From JAJDYQ01 sp963662865 (GTDB lineage Bacteria > Pseudomonadota > Gammaproteobacteria > JAJDYQ01): a DNA stretch of 64,000 bases. A program made the translations under genes and the position numbers. The DNA lies in assembly GCA_963662865.1 (NCBI GenBank), contig OY759969.1, forward strand, positions 186,001 through 250,000, written 5' to 3'. The notes under the pieces were generated by a model. It had not been told where the DNA came from, made no database searches, and saw nothing but the letters and a program-made list of their open reading frames with translations. Of this stretch, positions 8,515 through 16,926 are shown one piece after another. Within the stretch, counting starts at the first letter, position 1; every line of letters begins with the position of its first letter.

Positions 8515-8890
8515 ATGGATTCAGACGAGATTTTAGTCCGGCAATTCAAGGACTTTTTCAGATTGTTGCATCAGGTCGATTTGAGCCAGTCGTGCCATTT
8601 TTATGTGGATACGGTACGTTTCAAGGACCCGGTACACGAGCTCCGGGGCTGGTCAAACTCGAAGGTTACTACAGGTCGATGTGCGCCGATTTGGCCGGAA
8701 GCCGAGTAAGCGACTGCTCAGTGTGCGTGGTGTCAATCCTTTGTGCTGGAGTGAAAAGATCGGGCTCCACGAAGATTTTTACGACATGGGTTCAATGTTC
8801 AACAGGCAGTTACCATTGTGAACCGGCTTCACCGACCGGCCACGACTGCGGTTGGCAGCCCGATTAAACGAAAATTGCCGACAGGGTAGC
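8515..8890 (+). pseudogene. NTF2/SnoaL-like protein, degraded
   Basis: Fragments of a nuclear transport factor 2-like protein occur in different frames. The first frame reads FRLLHQVDLSQSCHFYVDTVRF then DPVHELRG up to about 8660. A second frame continues LEGYYRSMCADLAGSR. A third reads EKIGLHEDFYDMGSMFNRQLPL near 8755-8821. In intact homologues these pieces form one chain of about 140-150 aa and the segment between pieces two and three is longer, so there are at least two frameshifts and a deletion. NTF2-like genes are usual members of this operon type. Confidence 0.7.
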
Positions 8891-8892
8891 AG

Positions 8893-10188
8893 ATGAATAT
8901 CGCAATAATCGGCGCTGGTATTTCCGGCCTGACCGCCGCCTATTACCTGAAAGACAAACATCGAATTACGCTTTACGAATTGCAGCCGCGTATCGGCGGG
9001 CACACCGCCACCGTCGATGTACATCACGCAGGCCGTGATTATGCCATCGACACCGGATTTATCGTTTATAACGACCGGACCTATCCCAATTTCATCGAAT
9101 TGATCACCGAACTGGGCGTCGATACCCAACCGACGGAAATGAGTTTCAGTGTACGCTGCGACAACAGCGGTCTCGAATACGGCGGCAGTAATCTGAACAC
9201 ACTGTTTGCGCAGCGGCGCAATTTGTTACGGCCATCGTTCCACCGAATGTTGCGCGATATTTTGCGTTTCAACTACGAAGCGGTTGGCGATCTGGAGAGC
9301 GGTCGAATTGCAAACACCACGACTCTGGGTGAATACCTGCATAATAATCGTTACAGCGATGGCTTTATCCACCAGTATTTACTGCCCATGGGGTGCGCCA
9401 TCTGGTCTGCTTCGACCATGCGCATGATCAATTTTCCGTTGCTGTTCTTTGTCCGCTTTTTCAAAAATCACGGCTTGCTCAGCGTGAACCGTCGCCCGCA
9501 GTGGTACGCCATCAAGGGCGGGGCACGCAGCTATCTCGATCCCCTGACGGCAGGTTTCAGGGATGCAATCCAATTGAACGCCCGTGTTTTATCGGTGCGC
9601 CGCCGCTCGGACAGGGTTGAGCTGGTCATGGCCAATGGCTGTACACGGGCGTACGATCAAGCGATATTCGGCTGTCATACCGATCAAGCGTTGGCGCTGC
9701 TAGCCGATGCCACCTGTACGGAGCGTGATAACCTGCTCGCTATTCCGTATCAATCGAACAAGGTCGTACTGCATATCGATGCCAGCCTGTTGCCGAAGCG
9801 GCGGGTAGCCTGGTCCAGCTGGAATTACTGGCTGCGTGAACGTTCCCAGGAATATGCGGTATTGACCTACAACATGAACATCCTGCAAAGAATCAAATCG
9901 GACACGACCTTTTGCGTTACGCTAAACGCGACTGAAGCGATCGCGTCCGACAAAATTATTGACCGATTCGATTACAGTCATCCGGTGTTTTCCCTGGAAT
10001 CCATTGCCGCAGCAAAACGGATTACAGATTTTAACGGTTTGAATCGTACCTGGTTTGCAGGTGCTTATCTGGGCAACGGCTTTCACGAGGACGGAGTGAC
10101 CAGCGCCTGCCGGGTCGCTGACGCTATTAATGCCTTGCCGGTCTCGCCCGCGCCATCGATAATCACGGATGCGGTGGCCCATGCGTAG
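8893..10188 (+). CDS. FAD-dependent oxidoreductase (flavin amine oxidase-like)
   Basis: 431-aa flavoprotein. The N-terminus has the dinucleotide-binding motif IAIIGAGISGLTAAYYL followed by LYELQPRIGGHTATVD, and the C-terminus the FAD-contacting FAGAYLGNGFHEDGVTSA. It belongs to the COG2907 type of NAD/FAD-binding protein that sits next to DUF1365 and Cfa in many bacteria. In Rhodobacter sphaeroides a flavoprotein in an RpoE-controlled cluster desaturates methylated fatty acyl chains on the way to furan fatty acids; a similar role here is an inference. Its end overlaps the DUF1365 gene by 8 bases. Confidence 0.85.
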   Translation: MNIAIIGAGISGLTAAYYLKDKHRITLYELQPRIGGHTATVDVHHAGRDYAIDTGFIVYNDRTYPNFIELITELGVDTQPTEMSFSVRCDNSGLEYGGSNLNTLFAQRRNLLRPSFHRMLRDILRFNYEAVGDLESGRIANTTTLGEYLHNNRYSDGFIHQYLLPMGCAIWSASTMRMINFPLLFFVRFFKNHGLLSVNRRPQWYAIKGGARSYLDPLTAGFRDAIQLNARVLSVRRRSDRVELVMANGCTRAYDQAIFGCHTDQALALLADATCTERDNLLAIPYQSNKVVLHIDASLLPKRRVAWSSWNYWLRERSQEYAVLTYNMNILQRIKSDTTFCVTLNATEAIASDKIIDRFDYSHPVFSLESIAAAKRITDFNGLNRTWFAGAYLGNGFHEDGVTSACRVADAINALPVSPAPSIITDAVAHA

Positions 10189-10969
10189 CGCCATCTACGA
10201 AGGCTTGCTGCGTCACCGGCGCTTTTATCCACGGGCACACAAGTTCGTTTATCAGGTGTTTATGATGTACCTGGACCTGGATGAATTACCCGCAGTATTG
10301 AATATGTCACCCTGGTGGTCGGAGAGGCCCTGGCGTCCCGCCCGCTTCGTCCGCAGTGATTATCTGGGCGACCCTGCCATACCGCTGGACCAGGCGGTGC
10401 GCGCACGAATTCAGGAGGTTACCGGACATTGGCACGAGGGTCCGGTGCGACTGCTGGCCAATCTGCGCTACTATGGCTATATCATTAATCCCATCGCCTG
10501 TTATTATTGTTTCGATGCTGGCGAGCGGTTGCAGACAATTGTGGCCGAAGTTACCAATACGCCCTGGGGCGAACGCCAAAGTTACGTGCTTGACTGTGAT
10601 CCACAAAAGCGCTTTCAACGTATTCAATTCAAAAAGCAAATGCATGTTTCACCGTTCAATCCGATGCAGATGACATATTACTGGCGCAGTAACAACCCAG
10701 GTAAAACCCTGAGTCTCAATCTTGAAGCCGAGTATGAGAATCGGATTCATGTCGATGCCACCATGGCGCTCAAGCGATGCGAGATCAATGCTGACAGTCT
10801 CGCCGGAATTCTCACGGTTCACCCGTGGATGACAGCCAAGGTGGCAGCCGCGATTTACTGGCAGGCACTGAAACTATGGTTCAAGCGAAACCCTTTTTAC
10901 CCTTGCCCCGCGAACCGTTCAGGAGACCATTATTCCGGGAATTCAGGCAACTCAAATACGAAGCCATGA
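10181..10969 (+). CDS. DUF1365 family protein
   Basis: 262 aa in the DUF1365 family, which is almost always encoded between a COG2907 flavoprotein and a cyclopropane synthase. Recognisable segments are IYEGLLRHRRFYP, YLDLDELP, RLLANLRYYGYIINPIACYYCFD and EVTNTPWGERQSYVL. The biochemical function is not established. I prefer the ATG at 10181 over 10169 because the conserved family start is MRSAIYEGLLRHRR. The stop codon overlaps the next gene's ATG (ATGA at 10966-10969), so translation is coupled. Confidence 0.88.
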   Translation: MRSAIYEGLLRHRRFYPRAHKFVYQVFMMYLDLDELPAVLNMSPWWSERPWRPARFVRSDYLGDPAIPLDQAVRARIQEVTGHWHEGPVRLLANLRYYGYIINPIACYYCFDAGERLQTIVAEVTNTPWGERQSYVLDCDPQKRFQRIQFKKQMHVSPFNPMQMTYYWRSNNPGKTLSLNLEAEYENRIHVDATMALKRCEINADSLAGILTVHPWMTAKVAAAIYWQALKLWFKRNPFYPCPANRSGDHYSGNSGNSNTKP

Positions 10970-12222
10970 CCACGGTCCAGCAATCCACAGCACACAATCT
11001 TGACAAAGCAAGCCTGATCGAGAGCTTTGCCCGTCGCCGGATACTCAGGCATTTGGGCCATATCGAGCGAGGCAGTCTGGTGTTCGAGGACGGCGACGAA
11101 ATGATTGAGCTGGGTCAGACACCGGGCAGGTCCGATATCAATGCGCGTATCGTGATTCATGATCACAGTGCCTATCGCGATTTTGCTTTCCGTGGTTCAA
11201 TCGGCGGGGCCGAAGCCTATATGTCCGGCAAATGGTCATCGCCCGATCTACTCGACGTGATGCGGGTAATGTCCACCAATATCGATGTGCTCAATGGCAT
11301 GGACGATTCACAGTTTTTCGGCCGGTGCATCATGGATAAAATTGGTCATTGGCTGAATCGAAACACCGTCAAGCAGGCACGTGAAAATATTTCGCGCCAC
11401 TATGATTTAAGCAATGATTTTTTCGCGTTGTTTCTGGATCCGGCAATGATGTATTCGGCAGCCATCTTCCCGCATGAAAAGGCCGATCTCGACGAGGCCG
11501 CAATCCACAAACTCGACGTGATTTGCCAAAAGCTCGAACTGAATCCCGGTGATCACCTGCTCGAAATCGGTACCGGATGGGGCGGCCTTGCGATCCATGC
11601 AACCACTCACTACGGCTGCCGGGTAACTACCACGACCATTTCCAAAGAACAGTTCGAGACAGCCCGTAAGCGCGTACGCGAGTCCGGTCTCGCGGATCGA
11701 ATAACTGTATTGTTTGAGGACTATCGTGATTTGCAAGGCCAGTTCGACAAGCTCGTATCGGTGGAAATGATTGAGGCTGTCGGTCACGAATATTACCGGC
11801 AGTATTTCAGCGGTTGCGCTTCACTACTGAAAAAAAATGGCCTGATGTTGCTACAGACGATTACGGTGCCCGACCAGCGTTTCCAACACGCGCAAAAATC
11901 AGTTGATTTTATTCAAAAGTATATTTTCCCGGGCGGTTCGTTGCCTAATCATGAAACCATCATTACCACGGTGAAAGATCATACCGACATGGTCATGGTG
12001 GGAATGCAGGAAATCGGTACCGACTACGCCAGGACGCTGGAAGCCTGGCGCCGGCGTTTCACCGATAAACTTGAGCAGGTACGTGCGCTCGGCCTCGACG
12101 AATACTTCATTCGAATGTGGGATTATTATCTATGTTATTGTCAGGGTGGTTTCCAGGAGCGCATCCTCGGTACGGCGCAAATTGTATTGGCCAAGCCGGA
12201 CTGGCGTCCGGCCAAATTCTGA
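10966..12222 (+). CDS. cfa: Cyclopropane-fatty-acyl-phospholipid synthase family protein
   Basis: 418-aa SAM-dependent enzyme acting on double bonds of phospholipid acyl chains. Motifs include the N-terminal GGAEAYMSGKW, YSAAIF at about residue 162, SAM-binding LLEIGTGWGGLAIHA, SVEMIEAVGHEYY (residues implicated in catalysis in this family), and the C-terminal FIRMWDYYLCYCQGGF. The start at 10966 overlaps the DUF1365 stop; a longer frame from 10825 would overlap that gene by about 145 bases. Together with the first gene of the operon this gives two Cfa-superfamily enzymes under one sigma factor. It could form cyclopropane or methylated/furan products. Confidence 0.92.
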   Translation: MTTVQQSTAHNLDKASLIESFARRRILRHLGHIERGSLVFEDGDEMIELGQTPGRSDINARIVIHDHSAYRDFAFRGSIGGAEAYMSGKWSSPDLLDVMRVMSTNIDVLNGMDDSQFFGRCIMDKIGHWLNRNTVKQARENISRHYDLSNDFFALFLDPAMMYSAAIFPHEKADLDEAAIHKLDVICQKLELNPGDHLLEIGTGWGGLAIHATTHYGCRVTTTTISKEQFETARKRVRESGLADRITVLFEDYRDLQGQFDKLVSVEMIEAVGHEYYRQYFSGCASLLKKNGLMLLQTITVPDQRFQHAQKSVDFIQKYIFPGGSLPNHETIITTVKDHTDMVMVGMQEIGTDYARTLEAWRRRFTDKLEQVRALGLDEYFIRMWDYYLCYCQGGFQERILGTAQIVLAKPDWRPAKF

Positions 12223-12640
12223 TTAAACCCGCATCCCCAAAAGTGGCGGCTTGCCTCAAAACAAACAGGGAATCCGAGCCGAATGATTTAACGGCTAATA
12301 ATAACAAGGCACGGGTATATTTTAAGGCAATCTCAATGGGGTGGAAACACCAACAAGGGCTTATCTGTGAGCTGGAGAGGTTGCCCGAGGTCGGGATTTG
12401 AGCCGGGTATCGAATGTGATGAACACTGTGGAAGCAGTCTCCCTATACTATCCGAAATACAAACACTGATCCGAGGCTGTCGCCAATTTTGAAAACTGCT
12501 TAAAGCCAGTGGCATGTTTAGGCCATACGAAACGGCACTGGAAGTATCCAACCAGGTAAAGGGCATTTATGCAAGTCTGACCAAGGAGTGGTACCCTTCA
12601 TGTGATCAAGGCATTCGCCGTTAGTGCGCCTGTATTGCTG
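12223..12640. other. Intergenic region with right flank of the direct repeat
   Basis: No convincing gene in these 418 bases. From about 12523 onwards it is homologous to 2703-2823, so it is the part of the direct repeat lying beyond the agmatinase stop codon. The first 300 bases show nothing I can identify. Confidence 0.6.
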
Positions 12641-13606
12641 CTAAACGCCGGTGTTTCTCGCTTCGTAGATAAAACCCAGCACATTGAGTAGAAACTGCGC
12701 GGCCAGGAAAGCGGTGATACCGGCGTGGTCGTAATCCGGTGCCACTTCGACAAAATCGATACCGACGATATTGCCTTTTTTTACGAGTCCCTGAAAGAGT
12801 TCCAGCACTTCATAGTAGAGAAAGCCACCGTGGCTGGGTGTGCCGGTGCCAGGTGCAATCGAGGGATCGAAGCCGTCCACGTCAATGGTCGCGTAGTAGC
12901 GGACGCCATCAGGGATGCGCTCCAGTACTCCTTCAATCCCCAGACGCCGGACATCCCGCACGGAGAGGATATCGGAACCGGCGGCACGGGCCGCTTCGTA
13001 ATCCCCTCGGTTGGAGGAAGACACGTTGCGAATGCCCAGCTGTGTCATGCCGGTGACGTGGCGCATCTCCGATGCGCGTCGCAGGGGGTTGCCGTGACCG
13101 TATTTGACGCCGTGGCGTTCGTCCACAAAATCCAGATGAGCGTCCACATGGATCAGGTGTACCGGTGGCTCGTCAGCAAACGCACGAATGCAGGGAATAT
13201 GGACAGCGTGATCGCCGCCAAGCACGACGGGCAAGGCATTCGCCTTGAGAATCTTGCGCACCGCAAATTCGGTATTGTCATGACTCTTGTTGGTATCTGT
13301 GTGGATGATATCGGCATCACCGACGTCAACAATCCTGACCTTGTCGCTGGGCAGATACACGCAGTCGTCTTCAAAATCGTAGGCACCACCGTGCCCGAAG
13401 GCGAACAGCGTTGAGGCTTCGCGGATGGCCCTTGGACCAAAGCGTGCTCCGGACCGATACTGCGTTCCCATGTCGAAGGGAACGCCCAATACCGCTACAT
13501 CGGCGTCGATAGTGTCCCAGTTCAGGCAGGCCGGGTATTTGCCAAAGGTGCAGTGACCGACAAAAGGTAAATTCAAGCGGCCCTTTTCATACTCGGGTTT
13601 GCTCAT
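12641..13606 (-). CDS. speB: Agmatinase/ureohydrolase family protein
   Basis: 321-aa manganese-dependent ureohydrolase that would cleave a guanidino compound to urea plus an amine. All metal-ligand motifs are visible: GGDHAVH (about residue 133), DAHLDFVD (about 155) and DVDGFDPSIAPG (about 243). The gene lies 70 bases after a TRAP transporter operon on the same strand, suggesting that the transporter brings in its substrate, perhaps agmatine, guanidinobutyrate or a related acid; the exact substrate cannot be read from sequence. A decayed duplicate is at 2824-3218. Confidence 0.88.
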   Translation of the reverse strand: MSKPEYEKGRLNLPFVGHCTFGKYPACLNWDTIDADVAVLGVPFDMGTQYRSGARFGPRAIREASTLFAFGHGGAYDFEDDCVYLPSDKVRIVDVGDADIIHTDTNKSHDNTEFAVRKILKANALPVVLGGDHAVHIPCIRAFADEPPVHLIHVDAHLDFVDERHGVKYGHGNPLRRASEMRHVTGMTQLGIRNVSSSNRGDYEAARAAGSDILSVRDVRRLGIEGVLERIPDGVRYYATIDVDGFDPSIAPGTGTPSHGGFLYYEVLELFQGLVKKGNIVGIDFVEVAPDYDHAGITAFLAAQFLLNVLGFIYEARNTGV

Positions 13607-13675
13607 GATTTTGTTATCCTCGTTAAATGGTGTAGCGAATCTCTATCAGGTTGTTGAAAATCAAATGGTCCAGTT

Positions 13676-14959
13676 TCATCTGAAGGCCAGATCGCGCAAG
13701 AAAAGGGCGATCTGCGGATAGGTGATCAGCAGACCGGCGACCACCACCAGAATGGCAAGAAACGGTGGAACGCCCCGTATCACATCCAGAAAAGGCCGCC
13801 GGAAAACGGCCACTGCGGTGAACAGATTGCAACCGAATGGCGGTGTCGCCGCACCGATGGCGACTTGCAGGGTGATGATAACTCCGACGAGCACCGGGTC
13901 CAGACCTGCCGCTTTGATGAGCGGTGCGAAGATTGGTACCAGAATCAGAATCACGACGATCGAATCCACGAACATACAGCCGACAAAGAATGCCACATTG
14001 ACGGCGATCAGCGTGGCAAAGGCGCTGGCGTTATCCAGGCCAACCGCCTGAATGATCTGCTGGGGCACTTGCGCGTAGGACAGCAACCAGGAAAAGGCTG
14101 CACCTGCGGCAATCAGAATGAAGACGACGGATGTGATCGTCCCCGTGGATAGCGCGATGTCCGAAATATCGCGTAGCTTGATTGAGCGAAACACCAGCAG
14201 TTCGAGAATGATGGCATAGAGGACACAAACGGCGGCCGCTTCGGTTGGGGTGAACACACCGCCGTAGATGCCGCCAACGATAATGACCGGAAAGCCAAGC
14301 GGCCAGATGGCCTGACGCATCGCGACAATCCGCTCATTCCAATGCGATTTCGGTTCCGTCGGGATATTGTGGCGCCACGCGTAATACACGCAGTACAGGG
14401 AAAAAAGCAGCACGATCAGCAAGCCGGGACCGATACCGGCGACAAAGAGTTCGGAAATCGAGGTGCCGGAAACCACGCCGTAAACGATCATACCGATGGA
14501 AGGTGGAATCAGATAGGCCAGATCAGCGGCATTCACGATCAAGCCAATGGAAAAGCCGTCGTTGTACCCGGCTTTCAGCATACGCGGGCGCATCGCGCCA
14601 CCCACCGCTACTACCGTCGCCTGCGTGGAACCACAGACGGCGCCGAACAGTGCGCAGGCCGACGTTACCGAAATGGCCAGCCCGCCCTTAATATGCCCCA
14701 TGAAACGCATCACTACATCAACCAGACGGTCGGCCGAATGCCCCCGGGTGATAATGTCGGCGGCCAGGATGAACATGGGCACGGCAATCAGTGCGGCGGG
14801 TTTTACGCCGCCGATCATTTGCTGAATGATTTGCTGCATGCTCAAATTCGGAAAGAAAATGATAAACGCCAGCACCGTTGCGACCAGCAGCGGCATTTTC
14901 AGCGGAAACCCGGCCAGCAACAGCAACAGCATCACCGCCAGCATAACCTCGGCAATCAT
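13676..14959 (-). CDS. dctM: TRAP transporter large permease subunit
   Basis: 427-aa inner-membrane protein with about 12 hydrophobic segments, typical of DctM, the sodium-driven translocation subunit of tripartite ATP-independent periplasmic transporters. Recognisable family segments include FPLKMPLLVATVLAFIIF-like N-terminus, SATQATVVAVGG-type motif (here GSTQATVVAVGG), LIPPSIGMIVYGVVS and PFGCNLF near the end. It overlaps the small subunit gene by 4 bases (ATGA), indicating coupling. Confidence 0.93.
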   Translation of the reverse strand: MIAEVMLAVMLLLLLAGFPLKMPLLVATVLAFIIFFPNLSMQQIIQQMIGGVKPAALIAVPMFILAADIITRGHSADRLVDVVMRFMGHIKGGLAISVTSACALFGAVCGSTQATVVAVGGAMRPRMLKAGYNDGFSIGLIVNAADLAYLIPPSIGMIVYGVVSGTSISELFVAGIGPGLLIVLLFSLYCVYYAWRHNIPTEPKSHWNERIVAMRQAIWPLGFPVIIVGGIYGGVFTPTEAAAVCVLYAIILELLVFRSIKLRDISDIALSTGTITSVVFILIAAGAAFSWLLSYAQVPQQIIQAVGLDNASAFATLIAVNVAFFVGCMFVDSIVVILILVPIFAPLIKAAGLDPVLVGVIITLQVAIGAATPPFGCNLFTAVAVFRRPFLDVIRGVPPFLAILVVVAGLLITYPQIALFLRDLAFR

Positions 14960-15567
14960 TGTTGGTTCCCTGCTTTCTTCACAGAGGTGTGCGCCGGGGC
15001 GCTACCCGCAGATTTTTCGATGACACTGAGAAGGTCGGGGTCTTCATAAGTGTCCTCTTTGGTGTAGGAGATGTAGACACACGGGTCGGAAAGGTCAAGA
15101 TTGCGGATGGCGGTCAGTGTGTACTGTATGGCCGTTACTGCAAATCCGATAATGACCCAGATATAGGTCAGGTAAAGCGGCACTTGCAGTGCCGGTGTTA
15201 CCCGCTCTCGTTGGGCAGTCTTCTGCACGTATTCCAGCGCGTACCAGGCAAGCAGAAACATGATCGCCGCCGTCAGGCCAGCAATGAAAATCATCAGCAG
15301 TTTCTGCGATCTCGGCGAGAGCATGTCGTAGATTGCCGACATGCGGATATGCCGCCCCTCGCGGGTCGCATAACCCAGGCCCACAAAGGTGATGATAATG
15401 ATCAGAAATTCGTTCAGCTCTTCTGAAAAATAGAGGCTATTGGCAAACAAATAACGGGCGAAGACATTGGCGATTGTATTGACAGCCATCAGCATGATAC
15501 CGCTGCTCAGGACGAGTATTTCGAACCATCGCATTGCGTTGTCGATAGCGGAAAGCACTTTTACCAT
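14956..15567 (-). CDS. dctQ: TRAP transporter small permease subunit
   Basis: About 203 aa with four membrane segments (MRWFEILVLSSGIMLMAVNT, ELNEFLIIIITFVGLGYA, LMIFIAGLTAAIMFLLAW, LTYIWVIIGFAVTAIQYT), as expected for DctQ. I chose the ATG at 15567 because GGAGGG sits 9 bases upstream; the open frame continues to 15618 without a better site. The C-terminal tail of about 50 residues is longer than usual and acidic, and has no recognised domain. Confidence 0.88.
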   Translation of the reverse strand: MVKVLSAIDNAMRWFEILVLSSGIMLMAVNTIANVFARYLFANSLYFSEELNEFLIIIITFVGLGYATREGRHIRMSAIYDMLSPRSQKLLMIFIAGLTAAIMFLLAWYALEYVQKTAQRERVTPALQVPLYLTYIWVIIGFAVTAIQYTLTAIRNLDLSDPCVYISYTKEDTYEDPDLLSVIEKSAGSAPAHTSVKKAGNQQ

Positions 15568-15717
15568 GCTGTTATCCCTCCTGTTGCCGAGTCTGTCTGA
15601 CCGTGTTGGCAGAACCATTGGTTAAACATGTGGTGATGCAAGCGGGCCGAAGGAGGCTGGCCGGAACGCATGAAAGTCCGCTTCCGGCCACACTCCACAA
15701 CCTCGCGACGAGGTCGA

Positions 15718-16737
15718 CTACTCGCTCAACGCCACTTCTTTCAACAGGGCACCCAGCAACTGCTGGCCGCGAGCACCGACGATCTTGATGTATTCGGCAT
15801 GGGTATTTTTGCTGCGCTCGCGAAATGCCGCACGCTCTTCAGGCGTCAGTACCACCAGCTCGATATCCGGCTTGGCTGCCTTGATCGTTTCCAGCTTTTC
15901 TTCGTTAAAGCGAGCGACAACCTGATCGATAAAGCCAGTCATGCCTGCCATGGTATCTGCAATCAATTGTTGGCGCTCGGGCGTCAGGGTTCTGTACCAG
16001 TCGGTGCCGGAGAGAATCGTGGTGACCAACTCCTGCTCACCTGCCCAGATCAGGTAGTCGGTTACTTCGTAGAACTTCATTTCCTCAATGGTTGCCGCCG
16101 GGTTTACCTGACCGTCGACGGTTTTCAGTTGCAGTGCGCCATAGACTTCACCAAACGGCAGCGGGGTCGGGCTGGCGCCCATATCCTGATAGGCTTTGAC
16201 CAGGATGGGTGAAGTCATAACACGCATTTTAAAGTTCTTAAAATCTGCCGGTGTACGGATCTCCCGGTTGGTTGTCCATACCTGCGGGCCTTCGGAATAC
16301 ATCGTATGCATTTTCAGCCCGCGCTTCTCGAAATCCTGTGCCATATCCTTGTAGATAAAGTCGCTGGAACTGAGGAGTTTCGAGGTTGCGGCCGGGCTGG
16401 AAGGGAGTATGTAGGTCAACAGGAAAACCTGACTCTCGGGCACGATAGTGCCGAGGTTGCCAATCGACACATTGGTGAAATGGATGATGCCGTCGGCCGC
16501 CTGCTCAACGGTCTCCGTGGGCGCACCGAGCGTGCCTAGCGGGTAAATGGTGATGGTCACCTCTCCGTTTGTTGCAGCCTCAATTCGTTTTTTGAACTCC
16601 TGCGCATAGGAATCCATGATTGAGCCCGGAATTTCCTCGATTGCGAATTTCCATTCTTCGGCGCGCAGCAGCGGCGATGCGGCGAGCAATGCTGCGGCCA
16701 GCGCAGATGTTAGTAGAGCTTTCAGATAATTAGCCAT
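15718..16737 (-). CDS. dctP: TRAP transporter substrate-binding protein
   Basis: 339-aa periplasmic solute receptor of the DctP family. The signal peptide is MANYLKALLTSALAAALLAASPLLRA, cleaved before EEW. Family features include EFKKRIEAATNGEVTITIYPLGTLG, the FKNFKMRVMTSPILVKAYQDMGASPTPLPFGEVYGALQ block containing the ligand-contacting Arg, and VDGQVNP. The start at 16737 has AAAAGGAGT just upstream. First gene of the dctP-dctQ-dctM-speB operon, divergent from a LysR regulator. Confidence 0.93.
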   Translation of the reverse strand: MANYLKALLTSALAAALLAASPLLRAEEWKFAIEEIPGSIMDSYAQEFKKRIEAATNGEVTITIYPLGTLGAPTETVEQAADGIIHFTNVSIGNLGTIVPESQVFLLTYILPSSPAATSKLLSSSDFIYKDMAQDFEKRGLKMHTMYSEGPQVWTTNREIRTPADFKNFKMRVMTSPILVKAYQDMGASPTPLPFGEVYGALQLKTVDGQVNPAATIEEMKFYEVTDYLIWAGEQELVTTILSGTDWYRTLTPERQQLIADTMAGMTGFIDQVVARFNEEKLETIKAAKPDIELVVLTPEERAAFRERSKNTHAEYIKIVGARGQQLLGALLKEVALSE

Positions 16738-16820
16738 TGGGTACTCCTTTTCATTAAGCACGGTTGAACGAATAAATTGAAATCTAAGTATAGGTAAGTA
16801 ATAAATAATAAAAATATGAA

Positions 16821-16835
16821 ATGAACAATGTTTAT
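16821..16835. promoter_or_regulatory. Candidate LysR-type operator (AT-N11-AT box)
   Basis: ATGAACAATGTTTAT is a near-perfect inverted repeat fitting the T-N11-A consensus of LysR-family binding sites. It lies in the 189-base AT-rich region between dctP and the divergent lysR gene, where such a site is expected. Confidence 0.5.
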
Positions 16836-16926
16836 ATTATATTTTCAAATGTAATTAAGATGATGTGGGCGCAGCTTGCAGTATCTTCCGTATGTATTCC
16901 TGTACAGACTGGCGAGGTGTTCAGCG

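Noticed and set aside
12223..12520. tRNA-like stretch near 12380-12430
   Set aside because: No cloverleaf with paired acceptor and T-arm could be formed; no tRNA or rRNA gene was seen in the window.
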